A stretch of DNA of 64,000 nt from Isoetes taiwanensis (GCA_021234155.1 JAJEKV010000009.1:7055546-7119545); one strand, 5' to 3'; positions 10,122-21,959 are shown, numbered from the stretch's first letter. Program-made: numbers and translations. The notes: a model not told the origin generated them from the letters alone.

Positions 10122-11743
10122 CGTGGCGTTCGGTATTTATACGGTATAACATTATAAATATATTGACACGTCACCCGGTATAGATACGCCACCATGGGGT
10201 ATGGTAACCTAGGGGGTGACCTAAAAGGGATTAAATAGGATATTAACCTATATTTAAGGAATTATTATTTAAAAAGGATAATTAAGCTCATTATGGTGGG
10301 AAGGCGCCACCTGGCCAAACTCAATTGGCCAGCATGGGGGATACTATTTTGACCCATTAAGGTGGATCACCACCCCCGTATCTTTCATAATCGACCAAGA
10401 GCTGAGCGCCTACCTTTTGCCAAGCTGAGCGCCACCTTTGCCAAAGTACTTGTACATTGCGGAAACCGAGCCGAAAGGCCGAGTCCCAGGAGGATGGAGG
10501 CACCAATGGATAACGGGTCCAGCAGGAATACAGGTGGGTGGTTAGTATAGCTTGAGAATTCTAGGGTAGCGCCCCTGCTGGGCACTTGTTGTGTTGTTTT
10601 GTCTGTTCTCCCTGTGTTTTACTCGTAGGAGCTAACCCTTGATTGTCAAGTAAGTTCTCTTTATATTCTGATTCTGGGTTTGCTCTTAAAGGGATGGATT
10701 GATGCTTCTTTGCATAGTATTACTCTGGAAATGGGGGAAATAAGGGGGGTAGAGACCTCTGAGCCATGTTAGTAGTATACTCCTAGGTTGATTCCTGTAA
10801 TTCCCATAAAGGCGGCCTGTGCACAAGAGACCACCGAGTCGTGGATGCTATGGAATGGCTTAGCACCAAACAAGGGACACAGTGGTGAAGTGGGGGTGGG
10901 GTCTGCACCACGAACATAAAAGGCTCCCCGAGACTCCCTACGGTGGACTAGGCCTAATAGCCGGCCCGGTGAGCTAGGCGCGATCCGGCGGGTATGGGTC
11001 CGACACTCCTGGATGAGGTGTGACCCGCATGGGGCATCCCTGTACTTTGAGTAGATTTAGGGCGCAGTAAGTCGGGCACGGATCTGGGGGGTCGCTGATG
11101 CGCACGTATTCTCTAGTCCACCCATGGAACCCGCGTGATCCCGGAAGGGGGGACTTCCCCGAGCCCGCCTCATCGGACGGGGCTTCATGAACCCCCGTAG
11201 TAGGCTCGTAGGGTGATACCTTGAGTCTCAGGTGTCAGGAAGGCTATAGTGATACCATAGCATGATTCGACTCATCTGCAAAGTGTGCACAGGAGGGGCG
11301 GATGGAGTGGACAACCCTAGCCGATGTTCTATGCCGATAGCGCCATGTCGGGGACTCGGTCTGCTGATCTCTTGAGACCTAGCCGTCAGTCGATCGTCCA
11401 CCGAGTCTGAGCCGGGGTAGAACCATGGGTTTGGGGTGTTTTCCCTAGTATTAAATGCATATTCTTTGTTGTTGTCACTTGGATGGATGTGCCACCCTTC
11501 GTGGTGGTAAATTATGATATGATTATGCTGGGTGCTAACATTGTATTCACGCTTCCGCGACGTAGGAGCCCCATTGAAGGCGTGGGCCGAATGACGCCTC
11601 TGTGTCCTTCACTTGGGCATCCTCTTATAGATGGCCCGAGTTAGACGGAGGGCCCTGCTGCTCATGGTGAGTTGGTTGCCATGGGAGGGGGAAGTCCCCC
11701 TATGTATACGTCCGGGTGTCGTATATGTTCAGGGAGCGTCACA
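10122..11743 (+). repeat. 5' LTR of element A
   Basis: The start is altered (CGTGGCGTTC in place of TGTGACGTTC); the end is intact (GGAGCGTCACA). Compared with the 3' LTR it lacks about 23 bp containing the TAAATTAGC/GCTAATTTA palindrome (near 10231). It also differs over a block at 10455-10480. Otherwise the two LTRs align throughout. Terminal inverted repeat: TGTGACG(T/C)TCC / GGAGCGTCACA. Confidence 0.88.
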
Positions 11744-11744
11744 G

Positions 11745-11757
11745 TGGTATCAGAGCC
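11745..11757 (+). other. Primer-binding site for initiator tRNA-Met
   Basis: TGGTATCAGAGCC lies one base after the 5' LTR. It is complementary to the 3' end of plant initiator tRNA-Met, the usual primer of plant Ty3/gypsy and Ty1/copia elements. Confidence 0.9.
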
Positions 11758-13617
11758 GTGATTTCGGTTACTCGAAATCATAGCACGGACCAAACCCTAA
11801 CTCGTTAGTCGGTAGTTAGGAGGGAGTTAAAGCGGGTGTGATTGTTTAGCTCTTTGATGTTTGGTTTGGTGCTAGGTTGATATAGTAAATTGTAAGTCTT
11901 TAGGAAGTCTAGGGCGACTGGAGGACTCAAGTTGGAAAGTGCCATAACTTTCTTCAGGAATCCCGGAATCGGAAAATTTTTGTAACGGTCCTGGCCACCT
12001 AATGGGTCAATATACCTATTTATATATGTATATACATATTAATGGCATATATGCAGCATGAGATTAGGGTTTTATCTCTTTGGAGAAAGGATTGTTGCAG
12101 AGCATGAAGGTAGGGAGCAATTCTGGGCAGTTTTGGAGCCCGAAATTTGAAGCATTATATCTCGGCAACCCGAGATCCTTTTCAGGGATTTTTCTTTTGT
12201 TGGAAAGGTCTTTAAGTAAGCTTTCCGGAATGGGTCTGATCAAGCCAAAACTCATCCGTATGCAAAAGTTATTACAGAAATAGTGATCTTTGAGTCCTAA
12301 TTGACCGCACTATGCCTATTCTTCAAGTAGTTTGCTTCTTGGAGCTAGAAGGCGATCTTTGAGGCGCAATCAATTACAAGGGGTCCAGAGGTCTATGTGG
12401 AAAGAAATTATCAGGTGGGGTTTTGCTTTTGATCAATTGAGGTGTGCTATGAGCTGCCATGATTAGTCTGCACATGATTTTTGCATGCAAATATGATAGA
12501 TTATGAATTTGTTGGAGACTCATAAGGCTAGAGAAGAAAATCAATGATTGGAAACATCCCCTGAAAGGCTGATTTTAAGTCAAGAATGGCTGAATATTAC
12601 ATGAAGAGCACCGATTCAACATGGAAACTTTAAAAAGGCGTAATTAGATTGGATCCGGCGGCAAGAGAGCTCTCCAACGCCATTTTGTGTTCATGTTATG
12701 TTTTTGTCATTTTGGTTTTGTGCTTTATTTTGTTGGTGTTGTATTTGCTGCCTTTCTCAATTTATTTGCATGTCCTAGTATGAAGCTAAGTCCTCATAGA
12801 TGGAATTGGGTTGCATTCGAGCTTAGCGGCCAGAGGAGATCGGAGCATGAAGAGTCGAAAGAGAATAATCATAATAGTAAGAATATGCATTGTTTGATAA
12901 TTATCTAACTATGGTAAAAATTCTAAGGTTTGGGATAAAGTATCTTTCTTAGCTCATGGAGATGGGGCTAATGCTGAAAAGTAGTCTAGCACGGATGTAG
13001 CGTCAACGACCCCTCGGCATCAAGGATTTCAAGCATCAAGTTCGCATGTGGATCTTGAAATAGGAATAAGCGGTCATCGACATCAAGGATTATTGAGATT
13101 GAGACGGGTCCACATTGGTACAAGGAGAGCCATGTGAAGCTTGGGGGTTCGAATGTGACTATAGCATGAAGTACATCTAGTCCGAAAGGTGAATTGTAAG
13201 TTTTCAAGTTGTTGCATTGTATTTTATCAAGAGCATCATAGCTAATGGATTCAAAGTATAAACATTATGGAACGTTGTATTCCTCATGGGAAGATGGTTT
13301 CGAGGTAAGTTTTGCATTATAGAAGATGTTAGTATCTTTCCTTGATCAGTAACGTATATAGGTATTGAAGCTACATCCATGACAGTCAGGCTTGTAACTT
13401 CCTCCACATGTTTGTATTGTGATCATGATCTTCACCAATGAGTTAGCTACTTCGGCATGGTTAGGTTGTATGGGCAACCTCGACAAGGGCTAAGAGTATG
13501 ATCTAGGCACATGTTTAATAAATATTGTAATGAACTTCACATGTCATGGTCTTTGCATTGCTCTACTGTTGTCTTGGTATTTAATTATGTCTATTGGAAC
13601 CTCCGGGTGATTATGAG
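11758..13617 (+). other. Untranslated leader of element A
   Basis: 1.86 kb between the primer-binding site and gag hold no supported coding frame. The stretch is mixed in composition and full of stops in all frames. Long leaders occur in plant gypsy elements, where packaging signals would lie; none can be named from the sequence. Confidence 0.6.
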
Positions 13618-14784
13618 ATGGAGGAACCCGCAGAGCCAGAAGAGCCTTATGATCCAGCCAAGGGGATGGAGGTAGTTAACATCCTCAGAGAACGGGCCTT
13701 TGGCGACCTGAAACAGACCCTTCGCCGCACATGGGACTATTGGGATATGTCTAGGCACGAAGCTTTCGAGGATGCCAACGACCACTTGTGGCAAATCTTC
13801 TATGCATTAAGGAGGCTTTTCAATCTCCTTATTATTAGCCCCACATGGGACTACCAACCTGTTATCGTCCAGGCCTGGGCACGTTACAAGTTCGTCAGAG
13901 CTGTACGTGAAAGTGTTCGCTATTCTATCATGTACCCTTTTGCGAACCCCTAGACGGTGCACGCAACGCCGCCTGGCAGACACCCTCGAATGCCAGTCGA
14001 CTAACACCGGAGCAAGAACTTCTGTTGATGAAGAGGCAATTAGTCGAGTTACAAACTTATGTGTTGAATGCCAACCCACCGCAACACGTACAGGAGGATG
14101 GACCGGAGTTACCTCCGTTGCCGCCAAGCCCACCACCCCAGCAGCCACTTGCACCTGAACCAAGCCCTGTACACGCCCGAAGGAAGCACCGTTCCAAACG
14201 TCATCGAAGCTCCTCAAGGGATAGTGCCACATCTTCACAATCAGCCTCTGAGTCGTCCGTATCATCGGGTGAGCACCCCAAGCGCCGGGACAAGGAATAC
14301 CGGGAAATCTAGGGGCGGACTGAATGCAGAGTCCTGGTTGGACGAAATGAAGGAGTTTGGGAAATCCTATGGCATGACAGAAAAGGATACGGGAAAGAAC
14401 GCCACCACAAACCTTACAGGAGCTGCCCGTATTTGGTGGAAGGGCTATGCGAGCCAAGCATCCGGACGAAGCGCATGCAAGTTCAAAAAGTTTGCCAAAG
14501 CTTTTTTAAGTCGCATTATGTGCCTCGGCGCACAAATGCCCGCAAATTGAGACCCTTTACGAGGTTAGAGCGAGTAAGGGTATGTCGTTCAGGCCTACAC
14601 TGATGAATTCATGCGCCTGAGGCTGTATGTGCCAGGAATGAATGAAAAGAGGGCGGTGGAGGGCTACATTGAAGGGTTGGCCCCATCAATTAAGCGAATG
14701 GTTAAGGCCATAGACCCGAAATCGATTCTGGTGAGGCCGAGGCTAAGGCATTGAGCCTCGAGGAGGACACGCCAAGAAAATCAG
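13618..14784 (+). pseudogene. gag of element A (frameshifted)
   Basis: The reading begins at ATG 13618 (MEEPAEPEEPYDPAKGMEVV) and stays open to 13953. It then shifts frame: 14025-14312 holds a Pro/Ser-rich linker, and 14300-14550 holds the retrotransposon gag core (ESWLDEMKEFGKSYGMTEKD, then GAARIWWKGYA). The expected continuation (FMRLRLYVPGM-type, 14600-14700) is in yet another frame. Gag would form the particle core. At least three frame changes and several stops show that this copy is dead. The homologous gag of element C (44600-45600) has the same WLDEM, YTKEFMRLRLYVP and zinc-knuckle order, which supports the assignment. Confidence 0.75.
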
Positions 14785-15693
14785 ATGCCAGCCCCGCGCC
14801 CCTTACTCGCGCCCACGCCCGCCCCGCTTGCGTACAAACCCCGCTCACCAAGTCAGGGGCCCTCTCAAAGAAAACTCTTACCGCCCGGGGAAAAGAAAGT
14901 CACCTTCAACATGCCCGACAAACCGAATAATGTCGGCAAGGAAGTTCGGAATCTCTTACAGTCTATTCCCAAAGAGGCCCGAGACCAGTTACGCAGAGAT
15001 AAGGCATGTTACAGGTGTATGCGACCCGGGCACTACATGCAGAATTGCCCTTATGTCACACAAACTGCGCAGCTGGCCATGGCCGACCTCGATTGGGACG
15101 ATCTCGAGTCGACTCTACCTGTCGAGGAGGACGCTCCCGAGTACATTCACGGTGCGTCTCATATCCTTGCAGCTATAGAAACCGGCAATGCTGAAAGTCA
15201 GCCTGCTGTCATTTCCACCATAGGTCAAGTAGACAGTAAGCCTTTTGTAATTCTTATGGATACGGGAAGTACACATAATTTTGCTTCTCCTAGAATGGCC
15301 CAGGCCTTGCAGCTTGAAACCTTGAGGTCCCGACCGAGACCTGTCACTTTAGCCAGTGGTAAGGTCAGACATACTCATGGCCGTCGCATCAATCTCAAGA
15401 TGCAGTTGCCAGGTGCACCAGTTGCCTTGGGTGCCGAGATAATGGATATTGGCAAATATGATCTTATTGTTGGTATGGAATTCTTGGCATCTGCAAAAGC
15501 CAATATAGACTGCGCGAAACGGGAAGTTACCTTCAACGCCGCTAACGGAGCCCGCATGACTATAAAAGGTGACTCCTTAAACCCCATTATGCAGTCTATC
15601 ACCATCAGACAGTTAGATAAGGCTATACGTAAAGATAAGTTGCTTTGCATTATTAGACTTGCCTCCATTGAGTCGGATGCTAGGCAGAAGTAA
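14785..15693 (+). CDS. gag C-terminus with zinc knuckle, and retroviral-type aspartic protease (element A)
   Basis: An open frame of 302 residues. A Pro-rich N-terminal part is followed by a CCHC knuckle at residues 75-88 (CYRCMRPGHYMQNC), which binds RNA in gag proteins. The protease active site VILMDTGSTHNFAS follows near residues 155-168, then the flap and hydrophobic end of the fold (KYDLIVGMEFLASAKANIDC). Its role would be to cleave the gag-pol polyprotein. The frame ends at TAA 15691-15693, but the RT continues in the same frame, so this TAA and a TGA near 15736 are nonsense mutations in a formerly continuous polyprotein. The N-terminal boundary is arbitrary because the frame is entered by a frameshift. 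Confidence 0.8.
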   Translation: MPAPRPLLAPTPAPLAYKPRSPSQGPSQRKLLPPGEKKVTFNMPDKPNNVGKEVRNLLQSIPKEARDQLRRDKACYRCMRPGHYMQNCPYVTQTAQLAMADLDWDDLESTLPVEEDAPEYIHGASHILAAIETGNAESQPAVISTIGQVDSKPFVILMDTGSTHNFASPRMAQALQLETLRSRPRPVTLASGKVRHTHGRRINLKMQLPGAPVALGAEIMDIGKYDLIVGMEFLASAKANIDCAKREVTFNAANGARMTIKGDSLNPIMQSITIRQLDKAIRKDKLLCIIRLASIESDARQK

Positions 15694-16775
15694 GTAATCG
15701 ATACCTTGCCAGAGGGGGTTGCTAATCTTCTCTGAGAATTTGGTGATCTTTTCCCAGATGAGATCCAGAAGCTTCCTCCTTTCAGAGGGGTCGAATGTGA
15801 GATAGCTTTAGAGCCCGGTACTAAGCCTACCAGCAAGGCCCCGTACCGTATGAGTCCCCCAGAGTTGGCAGAGCTTAAGAAGCAACTTCAGGAGCTACTA
15901 AACCTAGGTTTCATTCGACCTAGTGTTTCGCCCTTTGGCGCTCCTATTCTTTTTGTTAAGAAAAAGGACGGCTCCTTGAGGATGTGTATTGATTATCGGC
16001 AACTCAACAAGCATACCATCAAGAATCGCTATGCTTTGCCGAGAGCAGATGATCTCATGGATCAGTTGCAGGGGGCTAAGTATTTCTCAAAGATTGATTT
16101 ACGCTCCGGATATCATCAAATAAGGATTAAGGAGGAGGACATTCATAAATCTGCCTTTCGCACTAGATATGGGCATTATGAGTTTACCGTTATGCCTTTT
16201 GGACTCACTAATGCTCCAGCGACTTTCATGCGATTAATGAATGATGTCTTCCGACAATACTTGGATGATTTTGTTGTTATTTTCTTTGACGACATTCTCA
16301 TCTATAGTAAGACCTTAGAGGAGCATGAGAAACATCTTAGATTGGCCTTACAAAAGCTAAGATGCCATCAGCTCTTTGCCAAGTTCTCTAAGTGCAAGTT
16401 TGCCACTCCGAAGGTCGATTATTTGGGCCATGTTATTTCTGCAGAGGGAATTGCTACAGATCCGGCAAAGATAGAGGCCGTAAGGGAATGGTCTATTCCA
16501 GGAAATGTTTCCGAGGTCCGAAGTTTCTTGGGACTAGCAGGATACTATCGAAAATTTGTAAAGGATTTTGCGAAGATTGCAGCACCTCTTACAAATCTTA
16601 CAAATCATGAGAAGGTGAAGGATTGGATGGAGCACTGGAAGGCAAAGGTTCAGGGAAGTTTCCAGCAGCTTAAAGATGCCTTAACGTCAGCACCAATTCT
16701 CACATTGCCCAATCCTGAGAAGGATAAACTAGCCCGGCAACAGATGCCAGTAAGATTGCCACTGGTGGAGTCCTA
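15694..16775 (+). pseudogene. Reverse transcriptase of element A
   Basis: The frame continues from the protease with one TGA near 15736, then is open from 15850 to 16776. RT landmarks in order: [73 protein letters not shown], and the catalytic [13 protein letters not shown] (FFDD where YVDD is common), then [16 protein letters not shown] frameshift at about 16735-16750 separates it from RNase H, whose first catalytic Asp ([12 protein letters not shown]) lies in the next frame at 16740-16785. It would synthesise cDNA from the element RNA. Confidence 0.88.
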
Positions 16776-17957
16776 ATGCAGGAGGGGAAGGTTATTGCCT
16801 ATGATTCAAAGAAAATGAACGAAACGGAGCAGCGATACCCTACCCATGATCAGGAATTGTTAGCCGTTGTCCGTGCCCTGCGGATATGGAGACACTACCT
16901 CCTTGGTAGAAGATTCCAATTGGATACGGATCATCAAAGTCTCCGTTATTTATTCACCCAGCCAAATCTCAACCTCCGTCAGAGGAGATGGATGGAATTC
17001 TTGGAGGAGTATGATTTTGAGATTATGTATAAACCTGGCAAGCACAATGTGGTTGCGGACGCGTTGTCACGCCATCCCTTGGTAACCCGAACCCATTGTA
17101 ATGCAATTTCTACACTCACCAGTGAGTTTGGAAAACAGATAGAACGGACCTTGGCCATGGATCCCGAATTCTGTGAAGTTTGGGCTAGTTTGGCTAAGGA
17201 AGCTTATTCTCCAGGAGTACGTAAGCTTATTCTCCATGATACACACAACAGCCCTATAGCTGGACACGCAGGTTTTATGAAGACCTACTTTAAGATTCGC
17301 TCCAGCTATTTCTGGCCTTCTATGAAAAAGGATATTGCCAGATACATTAAGCAGTGTCAGGTGTGTCAGCAAACGAAAGCGGAGCAGTTAAGGATTCCAG
17401 GCGAGTTACAACCTCTGGATGTGCCCAACGCTAAGTGGGAAGTGATAACCATGGATTTCATTGTGGGCCTCCCACGTACTCTCCGTGGATATGATGCGTT
17501 AATGGTAGTGGTCGACAAATTGTCGAAAATGGCTCATTTCTTGTCATGTCGTACCACCGATACAGCCTTCGATACTGCTCTGCTATTTGCCAAGGAGATC
17601 TTCAGATTACACGGAATGCCACGAGCTATTATATCCGACAGGAATCCCAAATTTGTAAGTGCATTCTGGAAGGATTTCTTTGCCACCATCCAGACCAAGC
17701 TTGCTATGAGTACGGCATATCATCCTCAAACAGATGGTCAGACAGAGCGTACCAATCGCATTATAGAGGACATGCTACGCAGTTATGTCTGGAGTAAGCA
17801 ATCACAATGGGCTTACTATATTTATCTAGTTGAGTTTGCCTATAACAGTATGAAACAGGAGTCTTCCAGAATGTCTCCCTTCATGATAAATTATAGTTAT
17901 CAATGCCTTACTCCAGACACGTGGCATAACCCCGTTTCTAAAGTGGAGGTTTCGTAG
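16776..17957 (+). CDS. RNase H and integrase core of element A
   Basis: An open frame of 393 residues. RNase H comes first: VIAYDSKKMNETEQRYPTHD, ELLAVVRALRIWRHYLLGR, DTDHQSLRYLFTQPNLNLRQ and MYKPGKHNVVADALSRHP. The integrase has the HHCC zinc domain (HDTHNSPIAGHAGF to CQVCQQTK), then the DDE core with MDFIVGLPRT, ISDRNPKF and TERTNRIIEDML. A segment of about 40 residues seems shortened between RNase H and the zinc domain (EVWASLAKEAYSPGVRKL) when compared with element C. The frame ends at TAG 17955-17957, where the chain should continue into the C-terminal domain at 17958-18595. Confidence 0.88.
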   Translation: MQEGKVIAYDSKKMNETEQRYPTHDQELLAVVRALRIWRHYLLGRRFQLDTDHQSLRYLFTQPNLNLRQRRWMEFLEEYDFEIMYKPGKHNVVADALSRHPLVTRTHCNAISTLTSEFGKQIERTLAMDPEFCEVWASLAKEAYSPGVRKLILHDTHNSPIAGHAGFMKTYFKIRSSYFWPSMKKDIARYIKQCQVCQQTKAEQLRIPGELQPLDVPNAKWEVITMDFIVGLPRTLRGYDALMVVVDKLSKMAHFLSCRTTDTAFDTALLFAKEIFRLHGMPRAIISDRNPKFVSAFWKDFFATIQTKLAMSTAYHPQTDGQTERTNRIIEDMLRSYVWSKQSQWAYYIYLVEFAYNSMKQESSRMSPFMINYSYQCLTPDTWHNPVSKVEVS

Positions 17958-18595
17958 CAACTCCTCTTGGAAATGCAAACTCTCGTTGAAGAAGTTCGTG
18001 GTTACCTATTGGCTGCACGCAGTCGCCAGAAGAGTGTAGCCCCGATAAGCACAGGACCCCACGAGTCTTCCAGGTGGGTGAATCGGTTTGGCTTAAGATT
18101 AAGGTAAAACAAGCCAAGCTTAAGATTGGTAACTGCAAAAAGCTAGCACCCAGATGGGCTGGGCCGTTCAAGATCACTGAACGTATTGGATAGCAAGCAT
18201 ATCGCCTGGATTTGCCACCCCGCTTGAAGATCCACAAGGTCTTTCATGTGAGTCTTCTAAAGCAGCACACCCCAGATCCAGAGAAGATCTTGGATACACC
18301 CACCCTACTTGAAATGACAGAAGAGCATTTGGATATAGTGCCTGAAGCTCTTCTTGATCGAGCATATAAGCAGACTCGGAGGACCCAGATGCTGCAATAC
18401 TTGGTCAAGTGGAAACACTTGCCAGTGGAGGATGCTACGTGGTTGATGGAAACAGACCTTGAGAAGCACTACCCAGACTTCATGCGCGAATCTCAAGGCC
18501 GCACCATCAACGATGCTATCAACCCCGCTCCCGGCGGTAAGCTTGAAGGCTTGATTCGCCGAGAATCAGGCAGAAGAGGGGTAGATGCATCGTAG
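17958..18595 (+). pseudogene. Integrase C-terminus and chromodomain of element A
   Basis: After the stop at 17957 the homologous protein continues (LLEMQTLVEEVRGYLLAARS), shifts frame near 18035, passes an in-frame TAG at 18191-18193 and is open from 18212 to 18595. The last part holds RLKIHKVFHVSLLKQHTPDP and a chromodomain (YLVKWKHLPVEDATW, then DLEKHYPDFM). 18053-18595 is nearly identical to 1-543 of this window. The integrase part binds DNA; the chromodomain is known in this group to bind methylated histone tails. Confidence 0.85.
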
Positions 18596-19171
18596 TTGAC
18601 AACAGTTACCGATGATGGGATCACCCTCGTGTTCCCTAGGACGTGGTGTATTGTCAATGTGGACACGACCGCGAACTGCTTGTAAAGCATGTAGTTGATA
18701 GCCGCATTCATCTTGGCTATAATAGGAACTTAACCATTCCTTAAGCCGCAATGAATCGCGAACCATAGGCATGATAGATTCCTTGTAGGTAAATTTTCTT
18801 TTATTTCTTATAGGGGGTGGACCCTTCAACCACAACCTAATTATTTCATCTATATATACTGATATACTGACATGTGCAGGCCAGTGAGCAGTGCGTGACC
18901 TGTCCATGTTAAAGGGTTGCTGATGGCCCGATTTCTTCAGTTTTAAATTGTCTACACGTTGTGTTTTGGTTGTGACTCTGATGTTGATATTGGACTTCGG
19001 TCCTTGAACTTTTTCGTTGTAATAAATCATGTGAAATGCACCACGCTGCTTAAACTGTTTTTAAACTTTAAAGTTTTTAATATATTACCTTTGGAAATAA
19101 GGAATTATCTTCCTTATAATGTGATTTCCTATATGTGGATCTAACCCAATGCTGAGGACAGCATTAATTCT

Positions 19172-19184
19172 AAGGAGGGGAGAA
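19172..19184 (+). other. Polypurine tract of element A
   Basis: AAGGAGGGGAGAA directly precedes the 3' LTR start TGTGACGTTCC. Confidence 0.8.
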
Positions 19185-20813
19185 TGTGACGTTCCGAGTA
19201 TTTATACGGTATACGTATAAATATATTGACACATCACCCGGTATAGATATGCCACCATGGGGTATGGTAACCTAGGGGGTGACCTAAAAGGGATTAAATT
19301 AGCTATGCTAATTTAATTGTTAAGGATATTAACCTATATTTAAGGAATTATTATTTAAAAAGGATAATTAAGCTCATTATGGTGGGAAGGCGCCACCTGG
19401 CCAAACTCGATTGGCCAGCATGGGGGATACTATTTTGACCCATTAAGGTGGATCACCACCCCCGTATCTTTCATAATCGACCAAGAGCTGAGCGCCTACC
19501 TTTTGCCAAGCTGAGCGCCACCTTTGCCAAAGTACTTGTACCTGTGAAACCAGAGCTGAGCATCGAGTCCCAGGAGGATGGAGGCACCAATGGATAACGG
19601 GTCCAGCAGAAATACAGGTGGGTGGTTCGTATAGCTTGAGAATTCTAGGGTAGCGCCCCTGCTGGGCACTTGTTGTGTTGTTTTGTCTGTTCTCTCTGTG
19701 TTTTACTCGTAGGAGCTAACCCTTGATTGTCAAGGTAAGTTCTCTTTATATTCTGATTCTGGGTTTGCTCTTAAAGGGATGGATTGATGGTTCTTTGCAT
19801 AGTATTACTCTGGAAATGGGGGAAATAAGGGGGGTAGAGACCTCTGAGCCATGTTAGTAGTATACTCCTAGGTTGATTCCTGTAATTCCCATAAAGGCGG
19901 CCTGTGCACAAGAGACCACCGAGTCGTGGATGCTATGGAATGGCTTAGCACCAAACAAGGGACACAGTGGTGAAGTGGGGGTGGGGTCTTGCAGAACATA
20001 AAAGGCTCTTGAGACTCCTACAGTGGACTAGGCCTAATAGCCGGCCAGTGAGCTAGGCGCGATCCAGGCCGGGTATGGGTTTGACACTCCCTGGGTACAG
20101 AGGTGTGACCCGCATGGGGCATCCTGTACTTTGAGTAGATTTAGGGCGAGTAAGTCGGGTACGGATGCGGGGGTCGCTGATGCGGCACGTATTCTCTAGT
20201 CCACCCATGGAACCACTGTGATCCTGGAAGGGGACGCTTCCCCGACCTGCCTCATCGGACGGGGCTTCATGAACCCTGTAGTAGGCTCGTAGGGTGATAC
20301 CTTGAGTCTGCGTGTCCGGAAGGCTATAGTGATACCATAGCATGATTCGACTCATCTGCAAAGTGTGCACAGGAGGGGCGGATGGAGTGGACAACCCTAG
20401 CCGATGTTCTATGCCAGCCAACGCCATGTCAGGACTCGGTCTGCTGATCTCTTGAAACCTAGTCGTCAGTCGATCCTCACTGGAGTCTGAGCCGGGGTAG
20501 AACCATGGGTTTGGGGTGTTTTCCCTAGTATTAAATGCATATTCTTTGTTGTTGTCACTTGGATGGATGTGCCACCCTTCGTGGTGGTAAATTATGATAT
20601 GATTATGCTGGGTGCTAACATTGTATTCACGCTTCCACGACGTAGGAGCCCCATTGAAGGCGTGGGCCGAATGACCCCTCTGTGTCCTTCACTTGGGCAT
20701 CCTCTTATAGATGGCCCGAGTTAGACGGAGGGCTCTGCTCATGGTGAGCCATGGGAGGGGGAAGTCCCCGTATGTATACGTCCGGGTGTCGTATATGTTC
20801 AGGGAGCGTCACA
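19185..20813 (+). repeat. 3' LTR of element A
   Basis: 1629 bp, TGTGACGTTCC to GGAGCGTCACA. It contains the 21-bp TAAATTAGC-TAT-GCTAATTTA palindrome near 19293-19320 and a near-tandem AGCTGAGCGCC...TTTGCCA pair near 19485-19530. It is closer to the truncated LTR at 1136-2567 than to its own 5' LTR in the 19530-19570 block. Confidence 0.9.
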
Positions 20814-20890
20814 ATCTCTGACCCTCACGCCATAGGATACGCAACCTGCTTTTGCTATGGATGTTGTCCCTGTTGAATATATGCAACCCT
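20814..20890 (+). pseudogene. Athila/Tat-like gag relic, right part
   Basis: GATACGCAACCTGCTTTTGC matches element B at 50295-50320 (GGACACGCAACCTGCCTTTG). It continues the relic that was interrupted at 10121. The match fades after about 20890. Confidence 0.65.
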
Positions 20891-20954
20891 CCACCTCATC
20901 ATATAGGCCACGTCATCATATGACATGGCAATCTACATAAGGAGTCGTGTCCAT

Positions 20955-21922
20955 TCATGTAGAGTCGTATCTGTAGAAAAGATGTTTGACTGCCTCCCAT
21001 ACTATCAACAAGCCACGCAAAAATGGAGAAGCACTTGGAAAAGGTTGTAGAGTCTGAAATAATGCCCAAGGTAGGACTAGTTTGACAGCCTTTTTGCCTA
21101 GAGGGATACAGTGACCAAGAGCTTGTTTAAGAAGGCGTAAACGAGGAGAATCATCTTCACCATTCAGGAGTCTCCAAATGAACTTTGAAATAAGGACTTT
21201 GCTTTGCAGTGAGAAGTCCATCATACCTAGACCACCTGCCCATTTGGGAAGGATGCACTTCGACCATGCCACCTTAATCACATCATCTTCCTCAGTACCC
21301 GCCCATATAAAGTTTCGAACTATTGCAATGAGCTCACGTACTTTGTTCTGCGGAGCTAGCAATATGGATGCCATATAAACATGGGTACTACTAAGGACTG
21401 ACTTGGCCACTGTAATGCGACCCGCAAGAGACAACTTTGCGGTGGACCACCAGAACAAGTGCTTCTCCAAACCCGTAATGATCTCCTCCCATGCAGCTCC
21501 CATAGTAACATGGATGCCAATTGGAATCCCCAACAACTTGATGGCCTGTCCATGCGCAAGTAATTTCCATGGATAATCATGAACACACGCCGGAGTCGGA
21601 GTATCCAATGTCCATACAGCACTTCTGCCACCCCACAAGGACACCCGAAGCCAGTGAAAAAGTGTCTAAGAGCAATTTGGCAGTTGCAAGATTCTCAGCA
21701 TTAGCGACTAGAAAGAGGAATGTATCGTCTGCATATTGATTGCAAACCTCCTGTGTGCCATCCTCCGTTGCAAGACCATGGAGAAGCCCCTCTATGGTTG
21801 CGACGGTGAATAACTATGACAAAGCCTCTGCAACAATTGTGAAAAGCAGTGGTGCTAAAGGGCATCCTTGGTTGCTTCCAATGTTTGTAGTTTAAAGACT
21901 TTTCACTGATATTGATGGTCAA
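20955..21922 (-). mobile_element. LINE relic (reverse transcriptase part)
   Basis: On the minus strand, 21922-21701 contains the RT core with the catalytic motif as NQYADDTFLF (about 21750-21720). 21644-20955 encodes the following region (VSLWGGRSAVWTLDTPTPAC, IPIGIHVTMGAAWEEIITGL, LSLAGRITVAKSVLSSTHVY, FIWAGTEEDDVIKVAWSKC). A frameshift separates the two. Both ends are missing: no poly(A), no zinc-binding end, no endonuclease. It belongs to the same family as the LINEs at 6574-8272 and 39984-42257 but is more diverged. Confidence 0.75.
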
Positions 21923-21959
21923 TATACTTCATAGCCAATATAACAGTGTTTTGACACTA

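Larger units (their letters stand above)
10122..20813 (+). mobile_element. Element A: complete Ty3/gypsy chromovirus, coding region decayed
   Basis: The order is 5' LTR (10122-11743), primer-binding site (11745-11757), long leader, gag, protease, reverse transcriptase, RNase H, integrase, chromodomain, polypurine tract (19172-19184) and 3' LTR (19185-20813), 10.7 kb in all. The flanks are ATCTA (10117-10121) and ATCTC (20814-20818), a 5-bp target-site duplication with one change. The flanking sequence on both sides belongs to the same Athila-like gag relic, which confirms the borders independently. Gag and pol contain several stops and frameshifts, so the copy cannot move by itself. PBS type, domain order and the C-terminal chromodomain place it among chromoviruses. 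Confidence 0.92.
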
